Below are positions 11,411 through 22,054 of a DNA stretch of 64,000 nt, one piece after another (position 1 is the stretch's first letter; every line of letters begins with the position of its first letter). Source of the DNA: Ptiloglossa arizonensis (lineage: Eukaryota > Arthropoda > Insecta > Hymenoptera > Colletidae); the NCBI RefSeq assembly GCF_051014685.1, contig NC_135052.1, positions 11,429,105-11,493,104 on the forward strand, read 5' to 3'. The notes below the pieces were generated by a model. The model made no database searches. It had not been told where the DNA came from and saw nothing but the letters and a program-made list of their open reading frames with translations. The position numbers and the translations under genes are program-made.

Positions 11411-11606
11411 TAACAGCTCGATAAGTTCGATAAGAAATTGAGCTATTAGGTTCGTTTGATTTTTCGAAAGACGTTACCATCGTTTGACGAACACACGCGA
11501 ATTTTCGCGTAGATCTGTCGACTCGTTCGTACATACGTTCCAACTCGAAGTGTCACAGTATTTTTTACAATCGAAAAAAAACGACAAAACTGATCCAACC
11601 ACCTAG
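11411..11606 (+). mobile_element. Family A mariner-type MITE, copy 2
   Basis: Full length at about 196 bases. Contains GATAAGAAATTGAGCTATTA, the core GTCGACTCGTTCGTACATAC, AAGTGTCACAGTATTT, and ends ACTGATCCAACCACCTAGTA. The start codon kept in other copies is altered here. Confidence 0.8.
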
Positions 11607-13604
11607 TACAAGTATCGAAGGGAGTATCGACGTGTACGATACTTTGTCCTGGAATGTTCTCCGTTGGTTTCCAAAGATGTAGCGGCAATCGTCGTTAAAT
11701 GAACCACATTGGACAGGTTTTCGGATCGAGTGACGTTTATGGACCAAAGTGAAGCACTCGCGAGCGTACCGGTAACGCGATTACGCGAGGCTATAATTGT
11801 AGATACCGTAATGAACACACGACGTAAAACTCGGTTCCGCGCGAAGTTAATAAGTCGAATGGACGAGGACGTTACGATCGGAAGAACAAGATCGCGTCGC
11901 ATTGTACGCGAGAACGGTCGTTAAAGTTTGAATAATTTTCAACTTTTCTTTTATCGCTTGGTTTCGTAACGCGCGTCCCACGGGTCCTGTGCTTATCGAT
12001 ACATTTACGATAATCGCTCGATCGGCTCGATCGTTCGTAGATTGGGCACAATTAGTCCAAGTAGATAGTGTTATTGTTGACGCGTTACTCATACGACACG
12101 AGCGCAAACGTGCGATCTCGAGTTCGCGATATTCCTTCCGCTGATTAATTTCTTCGTAATCGACATTTCGGTTAATCGACGTTACTTCGATAATCGACGT
12201 ACCGCCGTACCGTATTTATCGCCGTACGTTAGATAACAATAGGCTTATTGCTATATTATCTATGATTTATATTTATTAAGTTCTCCGGCAGCGTGGGCTC
12301 GCTCGCTCGTTGCTGGATACGCTGCGAATCTTTTCACTCCGAGACAATGATCTTTTACCGAACAATAGACAATGAACTTTTACGACGAAGGATTGCCAAC
12401 GGTCACGATCCTCGAAACTTCGAAATAAATATACAAATCGTCGATTAATTTCGCGGTGAGCGAAAACCCTTGCCACAAGAATCTGTGGTTCGCTTCTCGC
12501 GAATCGGTTCAACTTCGAAACCGATTAATGCGTTACCATCCATTGCGTTCGTATTTTCTCCGCGTGGTTTTCAATCGAGAACGCGAAACAGATACGAGTG
12601 CTCGGTCACGCTCTGCGAACAACGTTGTATCTTTTGTTACGGATTTCGTTTTCGGGGAAATACTCCTGAAGGATCGAACTTGGAGAAAACGCGAGGAAAA
12701 ATCGAACGTTTCGAAATCGTGCTTTGCCTGCCAATCGAGCGACGAATCTCGCGGTCTCACGAGGGGACGACTTTACGGCGGTGGAAATCGCTTTCGAAAC
12801 GATAGTGGATGCAAATTATAGTTCACACCTAGTAACGAAAAACTCGAACAGGTTTCTTGAGAACGGACCTCTGTTCTCGAGATACTTTGATTTCAAATTT
12901 GATACGCATGGTGAATGAATTACTTAAATCTTTCAACGAAGCAAGTCGAATCTTCGTCTCTCGTCGCTGTTTATTTTTTTAGCGCAACTTTCGAACGCAA
13001 AAATATGTTCCATCTATTTTTGCGTTCAACGTCGATTCTGTACGACATCGATATTTAGACAATAGATCTCGAATTTTTAATACAAAGAATAAAAGTAAAT
13101 ACAGTGGTGAAATAGCAGGACACGTTGCATATATTTTTTCTGTATTATTCGTTCGTATTAGTCATCGCCGGGTAAATTCTATATTGGTTATTCGTATTGC
13201 CACTATCGACGCTAATTGTTTTCGAACATACTCCAAACAATGTCAGAGCGACGGTAAACCTTGTATACCTAGAAAGGGCGTCCGCATACCCTTTTATATG
13301 TTCACGAGAATCTACCGAAAAGAATGAATTCGAGCCGATAGTAAAAAGGCAAATGGATTGTTTGTCGGGACTTACGGAAACGTAGCTGTCACCTGCATTA
13401 AATCTGGGAAAAGATCTGGAAAATTAACGAAAGATTTATACGCGATTTATTCGGAGAAGATTTCAAAACCGTGTATAAAAAAATAAGAACTTTCTACCAC
13501 TCGTAGATTCGTTTTCGCCATTTCAAAGTCTCACCGAAAAGAAAAACTACTACCAACAACTTCGTGGTCACTCTCATTACCGATTTACCAAAAATTGTAT
13601 TAAA
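11607..13604. other. Unique sequence; nothing firm
   Basis: About 2 kb. A short cluster of TAATCGACGT-like words lies at 12145-12205. An open frame at 12456-12821 (+) is rich in arginine and serine, as expected from CGA/TCG-rich DNA, and is not proposed as a gene. Confidence 0.35.
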
Positions 13605-13709
13605 AAGATCCGGTGAAAATGAAATACGATTTTCTCAGAATGTATAAACATTTTCCTAAATTATATATTCTCCATTTTGGAAAACGAAATGACCATCCGA
13701 GCAACCAAA
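13605..13709 (-). mobile_element. Family B mariner-type MITE, copy 1 (left-truncated)
   Basis: It matches the 39.6-kb and 60.8-kb copies over GGTGAAAATGAAATACGATT, ATAAACATTTT and TCCATTTTGGAAAACGAAAT. It ends at the right inverted repeat (CGAGCAACCAAA). The opposite terminal repeat is not recognisable, so this copy is older or truncated. Confidence 0.75.
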
Positions 13710-13712
13710 CGA

Positions 13713-14056
13713 TTCACTTACCACGTGCGTGTAGAACTTCGAATGAAAAATATCTCGAAAACGAAGCTTTCGAAGAAACGTTTTCTCGATACTGGGCATC
13801 GAAAAGAAACTTGCCCTATAATTTGCATCCATCGAAATCTATTTTGTAAGATCCGGTTGCGATCACCGCGAAACACGGCTGCGACGCGTTGATCGCGCGC
13901 TATCGATGAATCATCGAATTTGGGATTGTTTGCGCGGCGCGGTGCTCGCGGCTGATTAATTCACCGCTCACGTGGCGGCAAATTCTTGTCGCGAGGAGTT
14001 CGAGGACAATATTGTACGTTCGCGAGTATCGAAAACAAGATACGCGGAACATCGAG
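13713..14056. other. No feature seen
   Basis: Unique sequence between the family B copy and the trinucleotide tracts; no coding or repeat signal. Confidence 0.35.
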
Positions 14057-14057
14057 C

Positions 14058-14063
14058 GTAACG

Positions 14064-14094
<31 letters not shown>

Positions 14095-14120
14095 AGACGA
14101 AGACGACGACGTCGACGTAC
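14058..14120. repeat. (GAC/AAC)n trinucleotide tract
   Basis: CGACAA and CGAAGA hexamers built on a GAC/CGA trinucleotide. It reads as poly-Asp/Asn or poly-Thr in different frames, so the open frames over it are artefacts. Confidence 0.93.
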
Positions 14121-14217
14121 TCGTCGCAGACATTTGTTTATTTCCAAGCTGGATGCATCGGATGTGCACAATGCACACGACAACACGTTCACCGGTGTGC
14201 TCGCGCGGGCGTTCAGT

Positions 14218-14275
14218 AACGACGACGACGACGACGACGACAACGACAACGACGACGACGACGACGACGACGTCG
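14218..14275. repeat. (GAC)n trinucleotide tract
   Basis: A second ACG/GAC tract 100 bases from the first, interrupted by CAACGACAAC. Confidence 0.95.
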
Positions 14276-15112
14276 GTGCGTTGCGTGTTTTGTTTGCGCG
14301 TTTCTTTTGTCGCGTGTATGTCCAGCTGCGCGTCGAGACCGCGGCTGCCTCATGCAAATGAAGCGCACAATGTACCTCAATAGCCTCCGCGTATTTATAT
14401 ATGCTATCCGGTTCATTATTTTCCGCCGCCACTGTTTATTTCTGCCCTACGTTCGCGCCGCGCGAACGAAACACGCTTTTTAGCGAAGGAACGGAACGGT
14501 GAACCAGCGACTACGCCGCGAAGCGGACACCATCGATCGTGAGCGACGATCGTTACGCTTTTACACGCCTCGGTACCCCGCACGCCTCTCGACTCGTCCC
14601 GCGTAAGAAAATAACCGCGCGGTATCAACGTCGCATCGATTCGCGCGACACACACGATACCTAACGACGAGAATTCACGGGGAAAACGATTACGTCTCTC
14701 GATCGCACGCGGCATTATGCAGGAATCTATGACTCACCGTAATTGCCGGTTCGTTCGATCCCGATCTATTCGTCCACACCGGCGAACGTTACACCGCGTC
14801 GATCGGCGACGCGAGTCTTTCGCGCGTTACACGTACGAAACGTACTCGTTACGAACCAGTCGCTAATTATAAATGAAATTTGGTCACGCGTCAAAATCGA
14901 GCTCGATTTTTAGTCGTCGCGGGCCTCACCCACGCCCCGAGACCCTCGAAACCTGGAACACGTTCGGCACGCGTTCCTAAATCTTGCGCAACGACACGAG
15001 GATAGAAATTCGGCTAATTATACCGACGCGGGATAATTTGATTAAATCGCCGCAGCTGCATTATCGCGCGCGGCCAACTTTTCAGCTGAATATATAATCG
15101 CCGGATACCTTT
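14276..15112. other. CpG-rich unique sequence
   Basis: GC-rich and open on several frames. An isolated minus-strand donor-like ACG|GTGAGT is present near 14735. No gene is supported. Confidence 0.35.
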
Positions 15113-15113
15113 G

Positions 15114-15808
15114 GATTTTTCGCTCAGTTTATACTAAGTGATGCGGTGTCGATCGGAGTAAAATTCGTGGGATTTCTCGAAAACGAATCGGATACGATTC
15201 GATCGGCAAACTTTTATACGGGGAACGTCCAGACGTTACGTAGAAAATAATTTTGAAATTTTTCGCTCAGTTTATACTAAGTGATGCGGTGTCAATCGGA
15301 GTAAAATTCGTGGGATTTCTTGAATACGAATCGGATACGATTCGATCGGCAAACTTTTATACGGGGAACGTCCAGACGCTACGTAGAAAATAATTTTGAA
15401 TTTTTCGCTCGGTGTATATCGAGTGACGCGGTGTAAATCGGAGTAAAATTCATGGGATTTCTTGAAAACGAATCGGATACAATTCGATCGGGGAACGTCC
15501 AGACGCTACGTAGAAAATAATTTTGGAATTTTTCGCTCGGTGTGTATTAAGTGACGCGGTGTCAATCGGAGTAAAATTTGTGGGATTTCTCGAAAACGAA
15601 TCGGATACGATTCGATCGGCAAACTTTTATACGGGGAACGTCCAGACGTTACGTAGAAAATAATTTTGGAATTTTTCGCTCGGTGTATATCGAGTGACGC
15701 GTTGTCAATCGGAGTAAAATTTGTGGGATTTCTTCAAAACGAATCGGATACGATTCGATCGGCGAACTTTCGTACGGGGAACGTCCAGACGCTACGTAGG
15801 AAATAATA
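15114..15808. repeat. 143-bp tandem array, 5 copies
   Basis: The landmark TTTTTCGCTC recurs with CGCTC at 15121, 15264, 15406, 15534 and 15677, giving steps of 143, 142, 128 and 143. The short third unit has lost 14 bases covering CAAACTTTTATAC. Each unit contains GATGCGGTGT-like, CGGAGTAAAATT, GAATCGGATACGATTCGATC and GGGGAACGTCCAGACG. Units differ at few positions, so the array is fairly recent or homogenised. Confidence 0.96.
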
Positions 15809-15835
15809 GTTTTATTCGTAAATATTGAAGCAGGT

Positions 15836-16294
15836 GTGCAAACGAATATCGATGTGCACCGCGTTGCGCGTAAGACCGTCCGATTTACCGTTGCCTCGGG
15901 AACGAACTCGAGACAACGGGTCGAAAACGACCACTTGGCGTTCGATTCGCGAACGTCACTCGCCGCAACACCGCTAATTGTTGTCCCGTGTGTTTGTAAT
16001 ACGCGAGGAGTCGTCCTCGAAGCGGCGGGACGAGTCGCGAGCGTCTCGATTCACCGTTGTACTCGAGCCAGGATTCTTCTCGAGGTGAAAAATTTCAGAA
16101 AAGAGGTCTTTTGTACGATCCGCGAACGTTTCGTTGCGCGTCTGCTAGACGTTTCTTGCGAAACGCGATTCTTCGCGAACGATGCACGTTGCTCTCCTCG
16201 CGAAACTTCTCGCGTACTTTTCATCGGTGTAGTAAAAATTCTCGGGGATTCGAAGAACCGTCCCCCGATCGACGATAATTTTTTCCACGGGTAA
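15836..16294 (+). other. 152-codon open frame, unrecognised (doubtful)
   Basis: The frame starts at a non-ATG codon just after the 143-bp array and ends in TAA. Composition is balanced apart from arginine enrichment (for example VARLLDVSCETRFFANDARC). No domain, signal peptide or splice site supports it, and the underlying DNA is CGA-rich, where stop codons are rare by chance. Confidence 0.12.
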
Positions 16295-17515
16295 AAATTT
16301 TAATCGATTTCCGATATCGAATCGCTGAAACGATTAAGATCGTTGTTAACGGTGTATCGTTAACTCGATCGAATTAATACCGGCCGCTTCGGGTAATCCT
16401 CTCTTTTGATCTCTTTAATCCTGTACCGTGGTTGCACGTTTCTAGGTTATCTCGAATCGATCGAAATTAAATACTTCGAGCCTGGGTTTGGCTAAAGATT
16501 CTACCTCGATATTTACGTATTTAACACACTCGACTCGAGAAACGCTGCTGATACGCGTGCCGGAGAAATCGATATTTTCGACCAGTATCGGTGATTACGG
16601 ATCGTTACAGCTTTCGATATTTTCCATCGATTCTCTCGAAAATTGATTTCTTCTCGATTCAGTTCCTAGTCGATCGTTTACGAACCGCGCGAAGATTCGC
16701 GTATTTCTACGAATCTCTGGTTGTAATATCGTTTTCTTAAATCGACAGGTCGCTTTATCGTTGCGCAAATGAGTCCCGGATCGACGAACGTTAATATTTG
16801 CCGAAAAAAAAAAGAAACATTCGACGTACGGGATCTTTTACCGGGGTCGATTACGAACCAGGCGCGATAGATCGAAAAAAAAATAGCGCGATCGTTCGAG
16901 GGTTAAGGCGAGGAGCGGGCGTTAACCTCGGGACCGTGTCGAAATCAAGAGGGTGTGACTTCGGGGCAGATTTCGTAGTCGTGCAAACGAATATTAATAT
17001 AATCGCGGCGAGCAGAAATCCACGACGAGGTAAAGAATGATATAATAGCCGCGTCCGTAAGGGATGCGTCTGCGAGCGAGAGGGCGAGCCGCCCAAAGAC
17101 GAAGTGTTCTCATTATAACGGGTGATTTATGCGCGTGCCACCTTGCCGTCGGAAGGAAGATTCTAGGTTAGGAATAAAGGTAAAAGAAAAATAAGGCTTA
17201 CGGGGTGCAAAGTCGAGAAAGAGCGACGGGGAGACCCGTGGCCCGCGCGAATATATTAGAAAAATAAGCCCCGCCGGCGCGCGGACGAGCATCGAAAAAA
17301 CTTTTACAACGCGGACTTCCAAAGATCGATGACTCTTTTCTTTTGCAACGAGCTTCGCCCGCTTACTCGGCGAAAACACCGCAGGAGGAATAAATATTTT
17401 CTCGCGAAACGTTCGCGGGCAAACTTTCCTTCGGCGGGTGTTAACGAATCGCTGCGTCTTAATTTTTCAAGAAATCGGAGGGCCACCATTGCAGTCGCAC
17501 CTCGTCGGTCGTTTT
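16295..17515. other. Unique sequence; nothing firm
   Basis: TCGA-rich sequence with a run of A at 16801-16812. No splice pair or repeat match. Confidence 0.4.
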
Positions 17516-17519
17516 GTCC

Positions 17520-17960
17520 ATGCGATTATTCGTCTCGCTTGGGTTTTCGATCGTTCGCTTCTTAACAGCGAGTTATCGTCTTCAGCTTCGTTCGTATTCC
17601 TCGTGATTTCGTAACGATTATTTGTTCGCGCGATTATTCGTCCTGCTTGGGTTTTCGATCGTTGCTTCTTCGAAACGAGTTATCGAGATCAGCTTCGTTC
17701 GTATTCGTCGTGATTTCGTAACGATTATTTGTTCGCGCGATTATTCGTCCTGCTTGGGTTTTCGATCTTTGCATCTCAAGAGCGAGTTATTCATTTCAGG
17801 TTCGTTCGTAAATATTTCTCGTGATTTCGTAATCGATTATTCGTCCCGTTTGGGTTTTCGATCGTTGCTTCTTAGAGTTATCGAGTTCGCGCGATAATTC
17901 GTCCCGTTTGGGTCTTCGAACGTTGCTTCTCAAAAACGAGTCATCGAGTTCAGTTTCCTT
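17520..17960. repeat. Degenerate ~107-bp tandem array, about 4.5 copies
   Basis: The phrase GATTATTCGTC followed by GCTTGGGTTTTCGATC recurs from 17524, 17632, 17739, 17835 and 17893 with steps of 108, 107, 96 and 58. The last units are shortened. Each full unit also has CGAGTTATCG, TTCGTTCGTATTC and GTGATTTCGTAA. Confidence 0.88.
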
Positions 17961-18410
17961 CGTACAAGTTCGTCGTAGTTTGGTAACGCGGCGAGATATT
18001 CCCGCCCGAGCGAATAAATATTGAAATTTATTTTCGTACGCATCCCGGAGGTTCCGTTCCGTCGGATAAATAACAAGACGAACAAACGGACCGCTTCGAA
18101 ACGATATCGTTACCAACGAAGTACCGATAGTTCCTAAGACGTTCGCCATCTCGCGTCACGTATGTGTACGCGTGACGCGTCGATTCTCGCGAGAGGCGAA
18201 CGTCGACACACGTGCTGCAACGATGATTTTATATTTTATGTCCGTGTAAACGAACAAAGTACGAACCGTAGACCAGTGTCGCATGTGTGTGACACGTTAT
18301 TCGGAATATACAGCTGGCCTGTTTGGTACGGTTTATTGGCGCACGGTTAAAAGCACGCGCTGCGTTTAATAAAATTATTAAAACCGTAGCGCGGTCGTTT
18401 CCCCGTTCAG
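17961..18410. other. Unique sequence upstream of the candidate exons
   Basis: No further exon in matching phase (a donor leaving one codon base) could be found here. It would be intron or upstream sequence if the exon pair is real. Confidence 0.3.
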
Positions 18411-18460
18411 ACGGTGGTAGTGAACGTGCCAAAGGTAGCCTCGACTCGGTACGAATGAAA
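18411..18460 (+). CDS. Candidate coding exon 1 of an unrecognised gene
   Basis: A good acceptor (GTTTCCCCGTTCAG, cut after 18410) precedes 50 bases that end in a consensus donor, ATGAAA|GTAAGT (intron from 18461). One frame is open and needs one base from an upstream exon: it reads GGSERAKGSLDSVRMK and ends exactly in phase 0, matching the next candidate exon. An ATG (18455-18457) just before the donor could alternatively be the start codon. The 104-base intron is typical of insects. No upstream exon was found. The fit of phases across two short exons is the main argument; the protein is not recognised. Confidence 0.35.
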
Positions 18461-18564
18461 GTAAGTCCGCGAACCTTTTAAAACGGTAAACGTTCCTCGT
18501 TCGTTCCTATCGGAGCCGATTTCAACCGCGCTAATACCGTGCTAACGATACTTTGTCGTTTCAG

Positions 18565-18672
18565 GGACACATCGGTGAGAATCCGTTCGACAACGATTCC
18601 TGGGGAAAGGAGAAGTATCAACCATCCGCGGTTCCTTGGCAGCTGAAACCGCGCGGCCACGCTCGTCCCAGT
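18565..18672 (+). CDS. Candidate coding exon 2 of an unrecognised gene
   Basis: The exon is 108 bases, exactly 36 codons, preceded by TTTGTCGTTTCAG and followed by the consensus donor AGT|GTAAGT. Only one of three frames is open, and it is the frame that continues exon 1 in phase 0. The peptide includes GENPFDNDSWGKEKY and ends VPWQLKPRGHARPS. It is rich in proline, tryptophan and charged residues, suggests a soluble or disordered region, and matches no family I know. A Tc1-like element begins about 40 bases into the following intron, so the next exon must lie beyond 19.63 kb or outside the window. It could be a chance pairing of splice-like sites, but the codon choice and single open frame argue otherwise. 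Confidence 0.4.
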
Positions 18673-18709
18673 GTAAGTACCACAAGTGTCTATCTACGGT
18701 CTGTCTCGC

Positions 18710-19628
18710 GAGAGTGTCGCTGATATTTTCGCAAATACCATTTTTTGAGTAAACAACTTTATATAAAGTTATAGTATAATATAGAGTATACGTATAAAAA
18801 TATACGTAAAGAGTATACATATAAAAAGTATACGTAAAGAGTATACATATGAAACACTAATACGCTCCTACTTTAGCAGCGAGTTCAATCTCCTCAATTA
18901 GCAACAATAGCTCGACGCCTCCTTAGCATGTTTTCTAAATCAATTTTTCCGCGTACGAGTAGCAATATTTAACGAATCCGGCCTATGAAGATTCTAAATT
19001 TTAATATACGTTTCCTTTGAAGTTTGCGCTTCGTTAAGAACCACACACTTTCGATTGGATTCGCATCAGGAGTCCGAGACGTATGATCCAATATTTCCCG
19101 TTCCCTACAGATGTGACTTTTGCGTTTCGGATCGTCGTCTTCTTGCAAAATCCATACGTTTTCGGTTCGAGCGAACCAACGTTTCACCGATGTAAGAAAC
19201 CCCCTATGATACAGTTCGAACGTTCACGCAACGAAGGTGTCGTATCTTTAGCAAAAAGTCCGAGGATCGCTTTATCTTCTCCGGTGGCGGTAGTTCGCTT
19301 TGAATCACGATTTGGAAAATCATCGACGCTTCTCGTTTCCCTGTACCCATCTACCCGCTTCTTGACAAACCGTGGTGACTCGTGCAAGTATTTTGCAGCA
19401 CTTTTAACACTCATTTTTGTCCTTTCCGGGCGACCGCACGGGCAAACCTTCTCGAACCGTTTTGCGCGCGCAGCACTCATCGCGGAAAGATCTATTCTCG
19501 ACAACGATAGAATCCGAAAGAAACTTAACCCGACGCGTATTCGAGAAGATCGTATTTGTTTACGTTATCACGGTTTCCACTTTGGTGGGTGTCCAGTCTC
19601 GAAGATATCGCCAACGCGTTCTCACAGG
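18710..19628 (-). mobile_element. Tc1-like element, copy 1, internally deleted
   Basis: Homologous to 45587-46383 along its length. The ends are weakly inverted: GTGTCGCTGATATTTTCG on the left and, on the minus strand, GCGTTGGCGATATCTTCG on the right. Near the left end it carries an extra AT-rich stretch of about 80 bases (TATACGTA/TATACATA repeats, 18755-18850) absent from copy 2. The central 400 bases are very similar to copy 2, while the flanks are more diverged. Exact end points are approximate. Confidence 0.85.
18985..19504 (-). pseudogene. Broken Tc1-type transposase in copy 1
   Basis: Minus-strand reading from 19504 gives a helix-turn-helix DNA-binding region with MSVKSAAKYLHESPRFVKK and GYRETRSVDDFPNR, typical of Tc1 transposases. 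After TTPSLRERSN the reading jumps directly to RTENVWILQEDDDPKRKSHI and then TPDANPIESVWF, the second and third catalytic blocks of the DDE core. The intervening part with the first catalytic aspartate is gone, and a frame change lies at the junction (about 19185). Spacing between the last two blocks is also a few residues short. Not functional. Confidence 0.88.
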
Positions 19629-20028
19629 AGACTCTGCATCGCGTGTAGTCCAGTTCCTCTGTCCGTACCCGGGAAAAGGATAGAAAAACGGACAAAAAAA
19701 AAAAGAAAAATGAAGAAAAGAAAAGAAAAAGAGAGGAGAGGAGACAATTGTAAAGGAACGCGCGAAGCAAAGCCACTTTGGCTTCAGTGCCGCGTAGAGA
19801 AAGAGAGAGGGTATATAACGCGCAGTCAGAATCCTGTCCGACACAAGGGCTCGGTGTCTGAAATTTGTAATTCCGGCTGGATAAGAATACTATCCCTCGG
19901 CGGAGGGTGAGTAACGACCGCGGAAAAAGAAATCCGGCCACTCATTGTGTCCGCAGGTAGCAAAAATGCTAGGGGCATCGCTGCCGCTTCCTCGGAGCAT
20001 TTTCTCTCAGGAGTCGACACGGCTACTA

Positions 20029-20093
20029 CGTCGTCGTCGTCGTCGTCCTCGTCCTCGGCGGCGTCGTCGTCGTCATCGTCGTCGTCGTCGTCG
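20029..20093. repeat. (TCG)n trinucleotide tract
   Basis: About 21 TCG-type units with CTC, GCG and CAT interruptions. Confidence 0.95.
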
Positions 20094-20458
20094 CCAACCA
20101 CCGACCTACCCTTCCTTCTCCCGGCTCGTCCCGTTGAAAACCACCCTCTTGCTAGCTGGAAACGCTCGCTCTCCCGCACCGACTCGTCCTGTCACCCGGT
20201 ATTTATAATACGCTTTGTTTTCCCTCGGCTATTTGTCTTGGGCTCTCGGTTCCTTCGCTAACGTTATTATCTCGCGTTTTATTTTTATTTAATTCCAGCC
20301 CGCTCCATCGTACCCCCGGTGCTCTCGACCGACCACTCTGCCGACGCCCGGCGCCGCCGTTACTTATCCGTCCGGACCCTTAACGAGCGAAACGTGTCCT
20401 CCGGTTTAGGGAAAACTTTGCGCTAGGGACAAGTTCTTTTTTCGATTCCTCCCCAATC

Positions 20459-20498
20459 TCTCTCACTCTCTCTCTCTCTCTCTCTGTCCGTCTCTCTG
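20459..20498. repeat. (TC)n microsatellite
   Basis: TC dinucleotides with an interruption at each end (CA, GTCCG). Confidence 0.95.
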
Positions 20499-20694
20499 TA
20501 TTTCTCCGAGTCGTTTAACCCGCGACTTGTTTGCAATTAATAAGACCCGAAACGTTTGAAACGGTTCTTGCACAAACGGGGTGAAACAATGTTACGGAGA
20601 CCGATAGGATCGAAATTATGGCAGAAATTGGTCGCAACGAGCGCGAAGATTAGAAAATCGCTATTACGATGAACGAACGCTCATTTGAAAAATA

Positions 20695-21062
20695 AAGAAA
20701 TCGATGTGCAATTAGTTTCACTCACGGGTACTTTTATACAATTGTTTGTTTTTATAATGTAACGCGTTTGAGATACTTGGGGAACGTTGACTTTAAAGCA
20801 TTCTTTCGTTCGATTGTACGCGCAAAGTCCACGGGTAAAAACAATATATGGAAATCTTGTTTGGAAGTTTATAACGCAATAATTTTTACTCGCGGATACT
20901 TCTATAGAATTGTTCATTTTTGTAAAGCAACGCGTTTGAGATACTTGGGGAACGAAACTTTAAAGCATTCTTTCGTTCGATTATACGCGCAAAGTGCATG
21001 GATAAAAGCAGTCACAAACGTATGGAAATCCTGTTTGGAAGTTTGAAACGCAATCAGAGGAA
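20695..21062. repeat. 168-bp tandem repeat, about 2.2 copies
   Basis: CGCGTTTGAGATACTTGGGG occurs at 20762 and 20930, 168 bases apart. Each is followed by TTTAAAGCATTCTTTCGTTC and TGGAAATC-TGTTTGGAAGTT. A partial unit precedes the first (ACTCACGGGTACTTTTATA). Confidence 0.93.
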
Positions 21063-21074
21063 ATAGACAGTATC

Positions 21075-21455
21075 TATCGCGATAGTTTCTATTGTAAAAG
21101 AAGACAGTATATTACAAGAACACGATACGTCGAAAAAGACTCGAAGAGCGTATCAGAGTTAAAAGAGAATCTTCTAGGAAAATGTATTGCCTCGAAGATT
21201 CTATTGAATCTTCTATGATAGTTTCTATTTTGTAAAAAGAAGGTGGTATATTACAAGAACGCGATACGTCGAAAAAGACTCGAGGAGCGTATCAGAGTTA
21301 AAAGAGAATCTTCTAGGAAAATATATTGCCTACGAAGATTCTATTGAATCTTCTATGATAGTTTCTATTTTGTAAAAAGAAGATGGTATATTACAAGGAA
21401 GCGATACGTCGAAAAGACTCGAAGAGCGTATCAGAGTTAAAACGGAATCTTGGAT
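21075..21455. repeat. ~140-bp tandem repeat, about 2.7 copies
   Basis: TATATTACAAG recurs at 21108, 21247 and 21387. Each unit has GCGATACGTCGAAAA, GAGCGTATCAGAGTTAAAA and GAAGATTCTATTGAATCTTC, the last being a perfect 20-base palindrome within the unit. It abuts the unrelated 168-bp repeat. Confidence 0.94.
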
Positions 21456-22013
21456 GAAAATTTTCGTTCGTTTTCGGCGCCTAAGTGTAAAGTCGTCCGG
21501 GCGAAGGGTTAAAGTACCGTGGTTCGAACGAGAGACGTAAAACGTGCAAACGCACGGTGAGTGTGTACGTCATTAAGCGTTCGACGCGTTGCATTTTCAC
21601 GCTTTATTTGTTCGCGAAGCTCGCACTCGTTGGCCACTTGATATATCGTTGTTTCGAAGAATGCACATTTCCAGGGAGCACCGAAAGCCGTGACGCAAAC
21701 GTTGTATTGTAACGCAAGTAATGCGCGTGCCGGTACGGTTAAATAAACGAAGAGTGACGCGCGATCTAAATTATACGCGATAGGAAACAACGGTCGAACG
21801 TTACACGCAATTTCCAAGACGTTTAACGTAACAGCAATCGTCGTATTTTAACCGGTGAGTTCGCACGGCGAACCGCGCGAGCAATATCCGCGTTCGAGAG
21901 TATCGTGGAATTTCATTTTTTCTCGAATCGCTATCGGTATCGTCGTTCGCCTTATTACAATACAATGTCTTCATTCAACGTTGGTTATGCGCGCGATACA
22001 ACGCGCGCGCGTA

Positions 22014-22014
<1 letters not shown>
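21456..22014. other. Unique sequence
   Basis: Donor-like words ACG|GTGAGT (about 21555) and CCG|GTGAGT (about 21852) occur on the + strand without matching acceptors or convincing frames. Confidence 0.3.
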
Positions 22015-22049
<35 letters not shown>

Positions 22050-22054
22050 GTCTG
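22015..22054. repeat. (TC)n microsatellite followed by CG-rich alternating run
   Basis: About 15 TC units, then TG and CGCG words continuing to 22090. The CGCGCGCGC stretch at 22077-22088 is an alternating purine-pyrimidine run. Confidence 0.95.

Larger units (their letters stand above)
19629..20690. other. Low-complexity interval
   Basis: It holds an A/G-rich strip (19680-19745), a TCG trinucleotide tract and a TC tract, both listed separately. Open frames here are poly-Ser, poly-Arg or poly-Asp products of the TCG repeat. A donor-like GGAG|GGTGAGT at about 19907 has no partner. Confidence 0.5.

Noticed and set aside
14012..14383. Poly-Asp, poly-Thr and poly-Arg open frames
   Set aside because: Direct translation of GAC/ACG trinucleotide tracts in successive frames.
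20029..20261. Poly-Ser open frame after a weak acceptor, in phase with the candidate exons
   Set aside because: The tract is a TCG repeat, the in-phase reading is poly-Arg, and the acceptor has little pyrimidine.
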